A stretch of 35,729 nt of DNA, taken from contig JAPXRI010000031.1 of NCBI GenBank assembly GCA_033813635.1, forward strand, positions 1 to 35,729, read 5' to 3'. The notes beneath the pieces were generated by a model, which worked only from the letters and a program-made list of their open reading frames with translations, ran no database searches and was not told where the DNA came from. Origin of the DNA: JAPXRI01 sp033813635 (GTDB lineage Bacteria > Bacillota > Clostridia > Oscillospirales > QAMX01). This document shows, one piece after another, positions 7,026 through 15,675 of this stretch (positions are counted from its first letter, which is position 1; every line of letters begins with the position of its first letter). The position numbers were made by a program, and so were the translations under genes.

Positions 7026-8864
7026 ATGTCAGGTCACAGCGGAATTCACTGCATCGGCAACGGCGGGATACTCGCATATCTCAGGGGCGCGGATATTGTT
7101 CAGGTCTTCGGTCCGCCCTACTCCGCACCGTCGGTTCTGTCCTTATCCGTAGAAGGCGGCATAAAAACCGCCGCAAAAAGGGAGCCGGGAACGGCGATAT
7201 GGAAATACAGCCTCGGCGGGGACGGCGGGATTCGCGGGGAGGCTGTGGATTTTTGCTTTGCCGACATCCCCTGCTTTGTCCGCGCAGCGGATATGACCTC
7301 TCCGGTCCGCTTTACGCTCGATTCCAAAGCGGACGAGACGATTGAAAACACGGCGCGTTTTCCCGGCGCTTCCGGGGCTTTCCTTATCAGGACGAACCCC
7401 GGGCGTTACATCCTCGCCTCATACCCCTATCCCAGGCAGATCAACACCCAGGTTCTGCTCAAAGGGCCGGTCTCGGTCCGCCGGGACGCGGGAAAAATAG
7501 AAATTACGCTTCTGCCCGGGAAAAGCGCGATTTTATTTGTCGGCGGCATTGACTACCCGGAGTGCGTTTTGAACGCGGAAAAAGCGTTTGCCTCCGATCT
7601 GCAGGCCGCGCTCGCAAAAACCCGGAGCTTTTGGGCGGATTTTACCTCGAAAAGGACCGATTTCACCTCCGTTTTGCCGGATTTTGCCGGGCGCGAAGCG
7701 CTGCTTACAGCGATCGACAGCGTCTCGGTGCTGATTAAGTGCCAGCAGAGCGCCGAGGGCGGGGTCATCGCCGGGTACAACTACCACCTCGCCTACGTCA
7801 GGGACCAGTACGGCGTCTCGCGCTGCCTTTTGAAGCTCGGATATCACAGCGAGGCAAAGGCTATACTCTCCTATTATCTCTCCGTCTGGAAGAAATTCGG
7901 ACATATCAGCAACGCCCAAGCCCCGGGCGCGGACGGAGTCTTCCACATCCACGAAAACGACCGGAGTGAGATTACGGGCTATCTTATCGTCCAGGCCTTC
8001 GACTATTACCGGCGCACGGGCGACGACGCGTTTATGGAAGAGCTTTTCCCGATGCTTCTCTGGGCCTTCGACGCGCAAAAGAGCCTGCTCGCGGGCGGAA
8101 TGCTCCCGTTCAACGGGGACGAGACCTATATCGCGGGCGGCATCCTACCCCGGAGCGCGATCAACGACGGGTCGGCCGAGGCGACGCTTTTGTTCCTGAC
8201 CGGCGGAAAGCAGCTTTTAAATTACGCCGCGGAGCGGTGGCTTGCAGATCAGGCCCGGCTCAACGAGCTCGCCGCGGCGCTGCGCGCCGCCGAAGACAAA
8301 TTTTCCGGAAATTTTATCGTGAACGGCCGGCTGATCGCAAACAACCCGGAGAGGGCGCTTCGCGCCCCGCCCCCCCGCTTCAGGCACGGCGTCTGCGAGG
8401 CCTGCGGCTGCTTCGGCTGGAATGAGAACAACGGGCACGGCCGGTATGTATGCGCGCGCTGTCACGGAAAGGACGGGCTTTCGCGGGTCAACGAAAAATA
8501 CGAGATCAAGTCGGTCAGCCTCGTCCCGGCCTACATAGGAGCGGACGCCGTGGGAAACGAGGTCGCGGTGAAAACCGTCGGCGAGATCGCCGCGGATTAC
8601 CTAAGCTCCGGCAGGCTCCCCTCCGGCCGCGAAGATATCACGGTGGGGTACGACTACGGGCTTTTGCTCTACAACCTCGCGGTGTCCGGACATCCGGGGG
8701 CTGAAAAGCTGTTTCGCGACGTGCTCGCGCTCGCCGACGATACCGGCGCGTGGGTCGAGTATTATGAAAACGGCTCCCCCAGAGGCACGCTGTGCCGCCC
8801 GTGGGAGAGCGGGATCAATCTCGAGGCGCTGATTGCTTACGCCGAGAGGCTTAAGAAAGATTGA
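7026..8864 (+). CDS. GH15-like six-hairpin glycosidase with inserted four-Cys zinc knuckle
   Basis: This 612-aa protein has an N-terminal beta-sandwich-like part (about residues 1-190) followed by an (alpha/alpha)6-type catalytic region that opens with the YVRDQYG motif typical of GH15 glucoamylase/glucodextranase relatives. No signal peptide is visible, so it probably cleaves alpha-glucan fragments or disaccharides in the cytoplasm; the substrate is not readable from the sequence. Unusually, a CxxC...CxxC segment (Cys457/Cys460 and Cys476/Cys479, plus Cys462) lies late in the catalytic region. It is flanked by ALRAPPPRFRHGV and by HGKDGL and looks like a metal-binding knuckle. The gene stands alone between a terminator upstream and a shared terminator downstream. 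The SD before the ATG (GGGGAG) is adequate. Confidence 0.75.
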   Translation: MSGHSGIHCIGNGGILAYLRGADIVQVFGPPYSAPSVLSLSVEGGIKTAAKREPGTAIWKYSLGGDGGIRGEAVDFCFADIPCFVRAADMTSPVRFTLDSKADETIENTARFPGASGAFLIRTNPGRYILASYPYPRQINTQVLLKGPVSVRRDAGKIEITLLPGKSAILFVGGIDYPECVLNAEKAFASDLQAALAKTRSFWADFTSKRTDFTSVLPDFAGREALLTAIDSVSVLIKCQQSAEGGVIAGYNYHLAYVRDQYGVSRCLLKLGYHSEAKAILSYYLSVWKKFGHISNAQAPGADGVFHIHENDRSEITGYLIVQAFDYYRRTGDDAFMEELFPMLLWAFDAQKSLLAGGMLPFNGDETYIAGGILPRSAINDGSAEATLLFLTGGKQLLNYAAERWLADQARLNELAAALRAAEDKFSGNFIVNGRLIANNPERALRAPPPRFRHGVCEACGCFGWNENNGHGRYVCARCHGKDGLSRVNEKYEIKSVSLVPAYIGADAVGNEVAVKTVGEIAADYLSSGRLPSGREDITVGYDYGLLLYNLAVSGHPGAEKLFRDVLALADDTGAWVEYYENGSPRGTLCRPWESGINLEALIAYAERLKKD

Positions 8865-8876
8865 GTTTAATCTAGA

Positions 8877-8908
8877 AAAGCCCGCTCCGGGAACCGAGAG
8901 CGGGCTTT
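8877..8908. terminator. Bidirectional terminator, glycosidase/glmS
   Basis: Perfect 11-bp arms AAAGCCCGCTC (8877-8887) and GAGCGGGCTTT (8898-8908) lie between two convergent genes, with A/T tracts on both sides. Confidence 0.88.
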
Positions 8909-8913
8909 ATGCT

Positions 8914-10746
8914 TTATTCCACCGTGACGGATTTCGCAAGGTTTCTCGGCTTGTCGACGTCGCAGCCCTTCGCGACGGACATGTAATAGCCCAGAAGCTG
9001 CATCGGGACGACGAGCAGCGACGGCATCACCATCTCGCTCGCTTTCGGCACCATAATCACCGCGTCCGCGCACTCGCGGAGGTCGCCGCGGTCGAAGGCG
9101 GTTACCGCGACCACGTATGCGCCGCGGGCCTTGACCTCCTTGATGTTTGAGATTGTCTTTTCAAGCAGCCTCTCGCAGCCGCAGAGCGCGACCACAAGAG
9201 TTCCTTCCTCAATCAGCGAAATCGTGCCGTGCTTCAGCTCGCCGGCGGCGTACGCCTCCGAGTGGACGTAGCTGACCTCCTTTAACTTCAGCGAGGCCTC
9301 CAGCGCTACGGCGTAATCGAGGTTTCTGCCTATGTAGTAGGCGTGGTCGATCGACACGAATTTTTCCGCGAGCTTTTTCACGCGGTCCTCGTTGTCCCCG
9401 ATCGATTTTTTCACCAGCTCCGGCAGCTTTTTAAGCTCCAGGGCAGCCGCCGAAACCGCCTCCTTTTTCATCGTACCCAGCACGGAAGCCATATGGATCG
9501 CGATCATGTAGATTACCGAGAGCTGGCAGGAGTAGGCCTTTGTGGTCGCCACGGAAATCTCCGGGCCGGCGATGGTGTAGATCACGTCGTCCGACTCGTT
9601 CGCGATCGACGAACCGACGACGTTGACGATCGACAGCACCCGCGCGCCGAGCTCCTTCGCCTCGCGGAGCGCCGCGAGGGTGTCCGCGGTCTCGCCCGAC
9701 TGGCTGATGATGACAACCAGCGTATCGCTGCCCACAAGCGGCGAGCGGTAGCGGAATTCCGACGCGAGGTCCACGTCCACCGGGATTTTCACAGCGTTTT
9801 CGATCACGTATTTGCCGATGATGCCCACATGGTACGCCGAGCCGCAGGCGACAATGTAGATTTTTTTCAGGCCTTCAAGGTATTCCTTTGAGAGCGACAG
9901 CCCCTCGAGGCGGATATTGCCCGCATCGTCTATCCGGGTGCAGACCGTATCCTGCAGCGCGCGGGGCTGCTCGTTGATCTCCTTTATCATGAAGTGGGGG
10001 TAGCCGTCCTTTTCGGCGGCCTTTACATCCCAGTCGATTGTCTCCGGCTCCTTTGCCACAGGCTTGAGATCGCTTGTATAGACCGCGACCCGGTCCTTTT
10101 TCAGCACGACTATCTCTCCGTCGCTTAAGCGGTAGACCTTTCTCGTATAGGAGAGAAACGCCGGGATATCGGAGGCGATGAAGTTCTCACCCTCGCCGAG
10201 GCCGACTATCAGCGGGCTCGCCTTGCGGACGGCGATCAGCGTGTCGGGGAAATCCCGGCAGATGATGCCGATCGCGTACGAGCCGGAGAGCTCGGCGACT
10301 GTGTCCCTTACGGCCGCGAGAAAATCCCCGCGGTAGTGTATGTCGAGCAGGTGCGCGACGACCTCCGTATCCGTCTCGGACAGGAATTCCACGCCTTCCG
10401 CCCCGAGCTTTTCCTTAAGCCTTGTGTAATTCTCGATAATCCCGTTGTGGACAACCGCGAACCTGCCCGAGGCGCTCTTGTGCGGGTGCGAATTCTCGTC
10501 GCTGGGCTTGCCGTGCGTCGCCCAGCGGGTATGCCCTATGCCGACGCAGGAGTCAAGCTCCTTGCAGTCGCCGAGGAGCTCGGTCAGCGCGGAGAGCCGC
10601 CCCTTCTTCTTCTGTATGTTTATGCCATTATCCGTAATCACCGCGATACCGGACGAGTCGTAGCCCCTGTACACAAGTTTCTTAAGCCCATCGAACAGGA
10701 TCGGCGCGGCTTTTTCATCGCCGAGATAACCAACTATCCCGCACAT
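8914..10746 (-). CDS. glmS: Glutamine--fructose-6-phosphate aminotransferase (isomerizing)
   Basis: 610 aa, the full family length. The N-terminal glutaminase domain starts MCGIVGYLG, with catalytic Cys2, and contains HTRWATHG. Two SIS isomerase domains follow (SQSGETADT, TTKAYS), and the C-terminus is KPRNLAKSVTVE. It makes glucosamine-6-phosphate from fructose-6-phosphate and glutamine, the entry to peptidoglycan amino sugars. An SD (AAAGGAA) precedes the ATG. Only 61 bp separate it from the upstream nadE, so they are probably co-transcribed. That gap is too short for the glmS ribozyme found upstream of this gene in many Firmicutes, so control must differ here. Confidence 0.98.
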   Translation of the reverse strand: MCGIVGYLGDEKAAPILFDGLKKLVYRGYDSSGIAVITDNGINIQKKKGRLSALTELLGDCKELDSCVGIGHTRWATHGKPSDENSHPHKSASGRFAVVHNGIIENYTRLKEKLGAEGVEFLSETDTEVVAHLLDIHYRGDFLAAVRDTVAELSGSYAIGIICRDFPDTLIAVRKASPLIVGLGEGENFIASDIPAFLSYTRKVYRLSDGEIVVLKKDRVAVYTSDLKPVAKEPETIDWDVKAAEKDGYPHFMIKEINEQPRALQDTVCTRIDDAGNIRLEGLSLSKEYLEGLKKIYIVACGSAYHVGIIGKYVIENAVKIPVDVDLASEFRYRSPLVGSDTLVVIISQSGETADTLAALREAKELGARVLSIVNVVGSSIANESDDVIYTIAGPEISVATTKAYSCQLSVIYMIAIHMASVLGTMKKEAVSAAALELKKLPELVKKSIGDNEDRVKKLAEKFVSIDHAYYIGRNLDYAVALEASLKLKEVSYVHSEAYAAGELKHGTISLIEEGTLVVALCGCERLLEKTISNIKEVKARGAYVVAVTAFDRGDLRECADAVIMVPKASEMVMPSLLVVPMQLLGYYMSVAKGCDVDKPRNLAKSVTVE

Positions 10747-10807
10747 CTATATGACCATTCCTTTTTTCTAAATTATATGGTTTCGTTGCTGATGAATGAA
10801 CCGCTCT

Positions 10808-12721
10808 TTACAGCTCCTCAAGCTCCCGAAGCCAGAGCGCGCCGGAAGCGTCGGAGGGCATGCGCCAGTCCCCCCTCGGCGAGAGCGAGACGGTGCCGAC
10901 CTTCGGCCCGTCCGGCAGACAGGAGCGTTTGAACTGCTGGGCGAAAAAACGCCTGTAAAAGGTTTTCAGCCATTTTAAAATCGTTTCGTCGTCATAAATG
11001 CCGTTGAACGCGTATCTCGCGAGGCGGTAAACCTTTTTCGGGGGGAACGCCCAGCGGATCGCGTAATAGAGGAAGAAATCGTGCAGCTCGTAGGGGCCGA
11101 CCAGGTCCTCCGTTTTCTGGCAGATCTCGCCCTCCTTCGGCGGCAGAAGCTCCGGGCTGACCGGGGTGGCCAGGATATCCGCCAGCGTCTCGCCGATTTT
11201 GCCGTCTATGCGCTTTGCCTCGTAGTCTATCAGATACCGGACGAGCGTTTTCGGTATCGAGCAGTTCACGCCGTACATCGACATATGGTCGCCGTTGTAG
11301 GTCGCCCAGCCGAGCGTGAGCTCGGACAGGTCGCCGGTGCCGACGACGATGCCGTTGGTCTGGTTCGCGATATCCATCAGGACCTGGGTGCGCTCCCGGG
11401 CCTGGGCGTTCTCGTAGGTCACGTCGCGCACGGCCTCGTCGTGCCCGATATCGGCAAAGTGCCGCCTGACGGCCTTTGTGATATCAATTTTCTTAAACGT
11501 AACCCCGAGATTTTTGCAGAGGGTCTCGGCGTTGGTGCGCGTGCGCTTCGTTGTGCCGAAGCAGGGCATCGTCACCGCGACTATGTCGGTGCGCGGGCGC
11601 CCCTGCATATCCATCGCGCGGACGGAAACCAGCAGGGCGAGGGCCGAGTCGAGCCCGCCCGATATGCCCACAACCGCCGTTTTCGCCCCCGAGTGGACCA
11701 GGCGCTTTTTAAGCCCGAAGGACTGTATCTTCAGAATATCCTCACAGTTTTTCTCGCGCTCACCGGCGGATTTCGTGATGAACGGGGTCGGGGAAAACGG
11801 GCGCGTCAGCGCCGTCTCGGAGAGCGGCATCGAGAACGGGATAACCGTATAGCCCGTCTCGTCCGCGGCCGGAAACGTGGTCATCTTCTTGCGCTCGGAC
11901 AAAAGGCGCTCAACGTCTATCTCGCTCACCGTGATGCCCCGCGTAAAGCGCGGGCTCTCGGCGAGCACTACCCCGTTTTCGGCGATTAAGTTGTGCGCGG
12001 CGAAGACCAGGTCGGTGGTCGACTCGTCCTCGCCGGCGTCTGCGTAGACATATCCGCAGACCAGCCGCCCGGACTGGCCGGCCACAAGGTCGCGCCGGTA
12101 GGCCGCCTTGCCGATAATCTCGTTGCTGGCGGAGATATTAATAATTATGCTCGCGCCGGCCGCGGCGTGCGAGACCGACGGCGGCAGAACCGACCACAGG
12201 TCCTCGCAGATTTCGGCGGCTATTTTCAGGCCCGGAAGCTCCCGACAGGCGAAAAGCAGCTTCACGCCGAAAGGCACGGGCCTGTCAAAGCCCTCGATCT
12301 CCACCGTACCGTTCTCCGCGGGGGCCGGGGTAAACTGCCTTTTCTCGTAAAACTCGTTGTAATTCGGGAGATGGCTCTTCGGCACGACGCCGAGGATTTC
12401 GCCTTTGTAGATAAAAACGGCGCAGTTGTAAAGCTTCGTCCCGCGGACGACCGGCGCGCCGACGACAGCCAGCAGGCTATGCTTTTCCGTCGCGGCGCAG
12501 ATTTTTTTCAGCGCGCCCGACGCGCCGGTTAGAAGCGCCTTCTGGAAAAAAAGATCCCCGCATGAATAGCCTGTCACACAGAGCTCCGGCAGCGCCAGAA
12601 GCTTTACACCCAGCTCCGCCGCCTCCTCTATCGCGCCGCAGACGGACGCTGCGTTGAATTCGCAGTCCGCTACGCGTATCTCCGGCGACGCCGCCGCGAC
12701 CTTTACAAAACCGTCACGCAT
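10808..12721 (-). CDS. nadE: Glutamine-dependent NAD+ synthetase
   Basis: 637 aa. The N-terminal nitrilase-type amidotransferase domain (about 1-280) has the Glu (LPELCVTGY), Lys (PKSHLPNYNEFYEKRQF) and Cys (EICEDLW) triad. The C-terminal ATP-pyrophosphatase synthetase domain has the P-loop GISGGLDSAL. It amidates deamido-NAD+ to NAD+ using glutamine, the last step of NAD synthesis. A promoter lies about 50 bp upstream. The SD is weak (GGGGGTT). It is the first gene of a two-gene unit with glmS. Confidence 0.97.
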   Translation of the reverse strand: MRDGFVKVAAASPEIRVADCEFNAASVCGAIEEAAELGVKLLALPELCVTGYSCGDLFFQKALLTGASGALKKICAATEKHSLLAVVGAPVVRGTKLYNCAVFIYKGEILGVVPKSHLPNYNEFYEKRQFTPAPAENGTVEIEGFDRPVPFGVKLLFACRELPGLKIAAEICEDLWSVLPPSVSHAAAGASIIINISASNEIIGKAAYRRDLVAGQSGRLVCGYVYADAGEDESTTDLVFAAHNLIAENGVVLAESPRFTRGITVSEIDVERLLSERKKMTTFPAADETGYTVIPFSMPLSETALTRPFSPTPFITKSAGEREKNCEDILKIQSFGLKKRLVHSGAKTAVVGISGGLDSALALLVSVRAMDMQGRPRTDIVAVTMPCFGTTKRTRTNAETLCKNLGVTFKKIDITKAVRRHFADIGHDEAVRDVTYENAQARERTQVLMDIANQTNGIVVGTGDLSELTLGWATYNGDHMSMYGVNCSIPKTLVRYLIDYEAKRIDGKIGETLADILATPVSPELLPPKEGEICQKTEDLVGPYELHDFFLYYAIRWAFPPKKVYRLARYAFNGIYDDETILKWLKTFYRRFFAQQFKRSCLPDGPKVGTVSLSPRGDWRMPSDASGALWLRELEEL

Positions 12722-12765
12722 ATAGATAACCCCCGACCCGATTCGGTCTTTAAAAATACCTTAAT

Positions 12766-12794
12766 ATTTTAGCACAGAAAAGCGTTATTATCAA
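12766..12794 (-). promoter_or_regulatory. Sigma-A promoter of nadE-glmS
   Basis: On the minus strand TTGATA (12789-12794), a 17-bp spacer and TAAAAT (12766-12771) match the consensus well. Confidence 0.7.
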
Positions 12795-12823
12795 TAGTTC
12801 CGCATATATACCGGCCATATAAC

Positions 12824-12853
12824 AAAAAAACCGGCGCTAAGCCGGTGTTTTTT
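12824..12853 (-). terminator. Terminator of the minor-pilin operon
   Basis: On the minus strand an ACCGGC/GCCGGT stem with flanking A and T tracts ends in a run of T (plus-strand A run at 12824-12830), just after the stop codon of the last minor pilin. Confidence 0.8.
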
Positions 12854-12860
12854 GTACTAT

Positions 12861-13400
12861 CTATGCTCCGGAATCAATCTTAGGAATCACCATATGCAGG
12901 ACGTTCGGGCTATCCGGCGCTAGTGTATATCTCTCCTCGCCGCCCGGGACGGATTTGATGTTGTTCATCACGATCAGGCCGGTATGGGAAATGCCCTTCG
13001 TCTTTATCGTGTACTGCGCGGTGCAGACTCCCGATTTGAAGACAAATGTCAGGTCTATTTCCGTGATATCCGTGGCGGTCACCTTGGTCTTGCCTATCCA
13101 CATGACCAGCGTGTCGTCTTCAAACGCGATGTAGATATCCGTATTTTCCGTATCATCCGACGATGTCGGGACAGTAATGGTATCGGTGATATTGTAGCTC
13201 GTCGCGGTGACCATGTTCTCCTTGAGCGCGGTCTCGGCGAGCGTTATCTCTCGCTGCTCCCGGGCGGTCTGCGCCGATTTGCCGAAGATGTTGAGGCCGG
13301 TTATCATAATCGTCGCGGCCGCGCCAATCACAATCACGGTGATCGCTGCCGTGACGACAAGCTCAGCCAGCGTGAAGCCGCGCTTTTTCTTTGCCGTCAT
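12861..13400 (-). CDS. Type IV pilin-like minor pilin 1
   Basis: 179 aa with a class III prepilin leader: KKKRG|FTLAELVVTAA, predicted to be cut after Gly8 by PilD. The mature protein keeps the Glu5 equivalent, then a hydrophobic helix, then a beta-rich soluble domain. It is the third gene of the minus-strand pilin operon and overlaps the second by 4 bp, indicating translational coupling. Its role is inferred: a minor pilin that primes assembly or sits at the tip. The soluble domain matches nothing I recognise. Confidence 0.85.
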   Translation of the reverse strand: MTAKKKRGFTLAELVVTAAITVIVIGAAATIMITGLNIFGKSAQTAREQREITLAETALKENMVTATSYNITDTITVPTSSDDTENTDIYIAFEDDTLVMWIGKTKVTATDITEIDLTFVFKSGVCTAQYTIKTKGISHTGLIVMNNIKSVPGGEERYTLAPDSPNVLHMVIPKIDSGA

Positions 13401-13816
13401 GCCGTCGTCCCACCTTTTACCGCCGCGAACGCGGTGATATACACGAGCTGATTTCCCTCGCTGTCGTTAACCCGGACATAAATTTTATAGCCGCTTATGC
13501 CCTTGGCGTCGGTCCCGTATATAAATTTAAATTCCTTTGCGTTCGGGTCTGACGAGAAGTCCGAATTGTCTCGGACATGTTCCGCGCCGGTCAAAGCCTC
13601 AAGGTCATCCGGGTCCGTGTTCCCGTTGGAGATCGCGGTCATCACCGCGTCGGCGATGCCCTCGGCCGTCGCAAAGCCGTCGTCCTGAACCTTGTTCTTG
13701 CTTATCAGCGAGTTGGCAAAGCCGATAATCGCGATTATCCCGGCGACCATAATAACCATAATAGCCGCGGCGACAATCGCCTCGACCAGCGTCACGCCTT
13801 TCTTTGAGTTCCGCAT
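13397..13816 (-). CDS. Type IV pilin-like minor pilin 2
   Basis: About 139 aa, with leader MRNSKKG|VTLVEAIVAAAIMVIM: cleavage after Gly, the Glu5 equivalent, and a hydrophobic helix. The start is a choice between the ATG at 13816 (7-residue leader, just after the upstream stop) and the ATG at 13834 (13-residue leader, with GAGGG 5 nt upstream but inside the previous gene). It lies between the PilX-like gene and minor pilin 1 in one operon. A GspI/PilV-like minor pilin role is likely but inferred. Confidence 0.85.
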   Translation of the reverse strand: MRNSKKGVTLVEAIVAAAIMVIMVAGIIAIIGFANSLISKNKVQDDGFATAEGIADAVMTAISNGNTDPDDLEALTGAEHVRDNSDFSSDPNAKEFKFIYGTDAKGISGYKIYVRVNDSEGNQLVYITAFAAVKGGTTA

Positions 13817-13823
13817 TTTTAAC

Positions 13824-15473
13824 CTACCGGGCATAAATTCCCTCGCCCAACTGGGTCAGTGTCTCCTCGGTGACCGGGACTGTGGCCTCTCCCGTATATT
13901 GCGCGAACTTCCAGCCGGTGTTATAGAGGCTCTCGTCAAAAAGATCGATTGTTTCGGTTATCTCGTAGATACCCTTTCTGATTGTCCCGATCAGAGTGTA
14001 ATTGCTTCCGCTCGGGTTTCGCTTGCGTATCAGAGTATCCTGATTAAACTCTACAAGCGTGGTTTTGCCCTGCGGGACCGCAATAATCAGCTGCGAATCC
14101 TTTTCCATACGGTCGATATTATCAAAGTTTTCAAAGCAGATGTAGCTTGTGTTGAAGGTCACGGTCTGTTTTGAATAGCTACCCCCTGATTTTTTCCCGA
14201 TGTTCAGGTAATAATGACTGGTGCCGTCCATTAAAATATAGGTTCTGATGCGGATTGTTTTCGCGGTGTATGTCAGAGAAGCATAATTGTTCAGCGTGGC
14301 TGTGTCGGTGATATACATGAATACCGACTTTCCGGTCTGGTCGCTCTGGCCTCCGTTAATCCTACCCTTCGTCATCCAGCCGGCTTCCTCTCCGGTAATC
14401 CAGTTGGCGCGCTGCTCGGCCGTCGACGTGAGAATGTTTCCGTCAAACTTTTTAAGTGCCGCGTTAAGCGCCGAGCCGGACAGCTTCCTGAAGTCGGTAT
14501 TTGTTTGCAGCGAATTGATGTTAAACAGATCGAGCTTATTCCGGTTCGAACCTTTTTTAGAAACATATTCGTAAACGCCGTCTAAATCAATCGACTGGCT
14601 CGCCTTTCCCGGTACCTTTGACACGATTGTCACGTTGTTGAAAAGGATATACACCGAATTTCCTTCAGAGTAATCGTCAGGCACCTGAATCATCAGCTTG
14701 GAATCCGTCGCGTTGATTGTGCCGGAGAGGTAGATCACATTCGTCATCAGCTCAAGGTACGCGTGGTCGGCTGCTATCGCGGGCACGCCCATAAAGTAAA
14801 GGCTCTTGCCCATCAGCATATAGTAAACGCCTTTCAGGTTCACGGTGTTTTTAAATACGATTGGCATCAGGTTGTATACTCTCGGTGACGTCACGATTCT
14901 GTAATCTGCGCCAACACCGAAGATACCGTAATCGTTTCCGTCGAAATATTGATTATAGGTATAGCTGCTGTTTCTCCGCTCAAGCACCAGGTCGTCCCCG
15001 ATATATTCGCCTATCTGAGCGTAGCCGGTGGGGATCGTCTGCATGACAGTCTTCGTGCCGGGGGTATAGCCGTATAAAAGGTCAAGGCTCGAGCCCTGGC
15101 GGTCAAGCCGCGAGGTCGCGGCGTCGATGCGGACCGTATCCTCGGTGACGGTACAGAGCGCGTAATAGCTGTCGGTCGCGGACGGCGTGCCGAGCACATA
15201 GTCAAACGCGATAGTGCCGTCGGCGGCCGGCGCGCCGGTCACGTAAAAGGACTGGAGCTTATTGTCTGCCGCAATCTGGCGGTCCATCACAGCCTTGGCG
15301 TATTCGATCGCGGACTTAGCGTCGATATAGCTGATTTTGCCGTCCGCGCTGTTGGCGGTCGCCTCCGTCAGGCCGGAGGCGATGGGCAGCAGGGCCGCGG
15401 CGAGGAGGAACAGCAGCGTGCCGACGACGAGGACATAGCCGAGGGCGGCGCCCTTTCTGGATCTGACCGTCAT
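13824..15473 (-). CDS. PilX/GspK-like pilus surface protein, 549 aa
   Basis: The N-terminus MTVRSRKG|AALGYVLVVGTLLFLL resembles a prepilin leader but lacks the Phe1 and Glu5 of true pilins, as PilX- or GspK-type proteins often do. After the membrane helix (about 10-32) comes a large ectodomain rich in predicted beta strands with no motif I recognise. It is the first gene of the minus-strand minor-pilin operon, so a large tip pilin or adhesin-like subunit is plausible. The ATG at 15473 is preceded by GAAAGGTGA. The frame stays open to 15827, but that stretch runs through the divergent pilin promoter and coding region and is not real. N-terminal coding is GC-rich (up to 75 % at 15361-15420), while sampled C-terminal stretches are near 50 %. 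Confidence 0.7.
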   Translation of the reverse strand: MTVRSRKGAALGYVLVVGTLLFLLAAALLPIASGLTEATANSADGKISYIDAKSAIEYAKAVMDRQIAADNKLQSFYVTGAPAADGTIAFDYVLGTPSATDSYYALCTVTEDTVRIDAATSRLDRQGSSLDLLYGYTPGTKTVMQTIPTGYAQIGEYIGDDLVLERRNSSYTYNQYFDGNDYGIFGVGADYRIVTSPRVYNLMPIVFKNTVNLKGVYYMLMGKSLYFMGVPAIAADHAYLELMTNVIYLSGTINATDSKLMIQVPDDYSEGNSVYILFNNVTIVSKVPGKASQSIDLDGVYEYVSKKGSNRNKLDLFNINSLQTNTDFRKLSGSALNAALKKFDGNILTSTAEQRANWITGEEAGWMTKGRINGGQSDQTGKSVFMYITDTATLNNYASLTYTAKTIRIRTYILMDGTSHYYLNIGKKSGGSYSKQTVTFNTSYICFENFDNIDRMEKDSQLIIAVPQGKTTLVEFNQDTLIRKRNPSGSNYTLIGTIRKGIYEITETIDLFDESLYNTGWKFAQYTGEATVPVTEETLTQLGEGIYAR

Positions 15474-15492
15474 AAAATCACCTTTCCTAAAG

Positions 15493-15511
15493 CGCGCGCG
15501 TATCGCGCGCG
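15493..15511. promoter_or_regulatory. CG-rich palindrome in the pilin intergenic region
   Basis: CGCGCGCG-TAT-CGCGCGCG, perfect 8-bp arms, probably in the leader of the PilX-like gene about 20 bp upstream of its start codon. It may form a hairpin that affects translation. Confidence 0.45.
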
Positions 15512-15518
15512 AAACGCA

Positions 15519-15537
15519 AATGTCGAATAATGTCGAA
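15519..15537. repeat. Tandem direct repeat AATGTCGAA
   Basis: Two identical 9-bp units (15519-15527 and 15529-15537) 10 bp apart, about one helical turn, between the divergent pilin genes. This spacing suggests a cooperative regulator site, but none can be named. Confidence 0.4.
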
Positions 15538-15601
15538 CGTTGCCGATTTTTCACCTTTTTGCGCTTATACATAAAAATCTCGTGAAAATAAATATTTTCT
15601 A

Positions 15602-15630
15602 TTGACATTATATAGTATCTCAAGTATAAT
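15602..15630 (+). promoter_or_regulatory. Perfect-consensus sigma-A promoter of the major pilin
   Basis: TTGACA (15602-15607), exactly 17 bp, then TATAAT (15625-15630). All 12 consensus bases are present. Transcription should begin near 15637, ahead of SDs at 15656-15668. Confidence 0.88.
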
Positions 15631-15675
15631 TGCAAGTGTAAAATTTTATATTTATAAAGGAGAAAGGGTCTACTT

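Noticed and set aside
10747..10807. glmS ribozyme upstream of glmS
   Set aside because: Only 61 bp separate glmS from nadE, and no ribozyme-like structure is visible.
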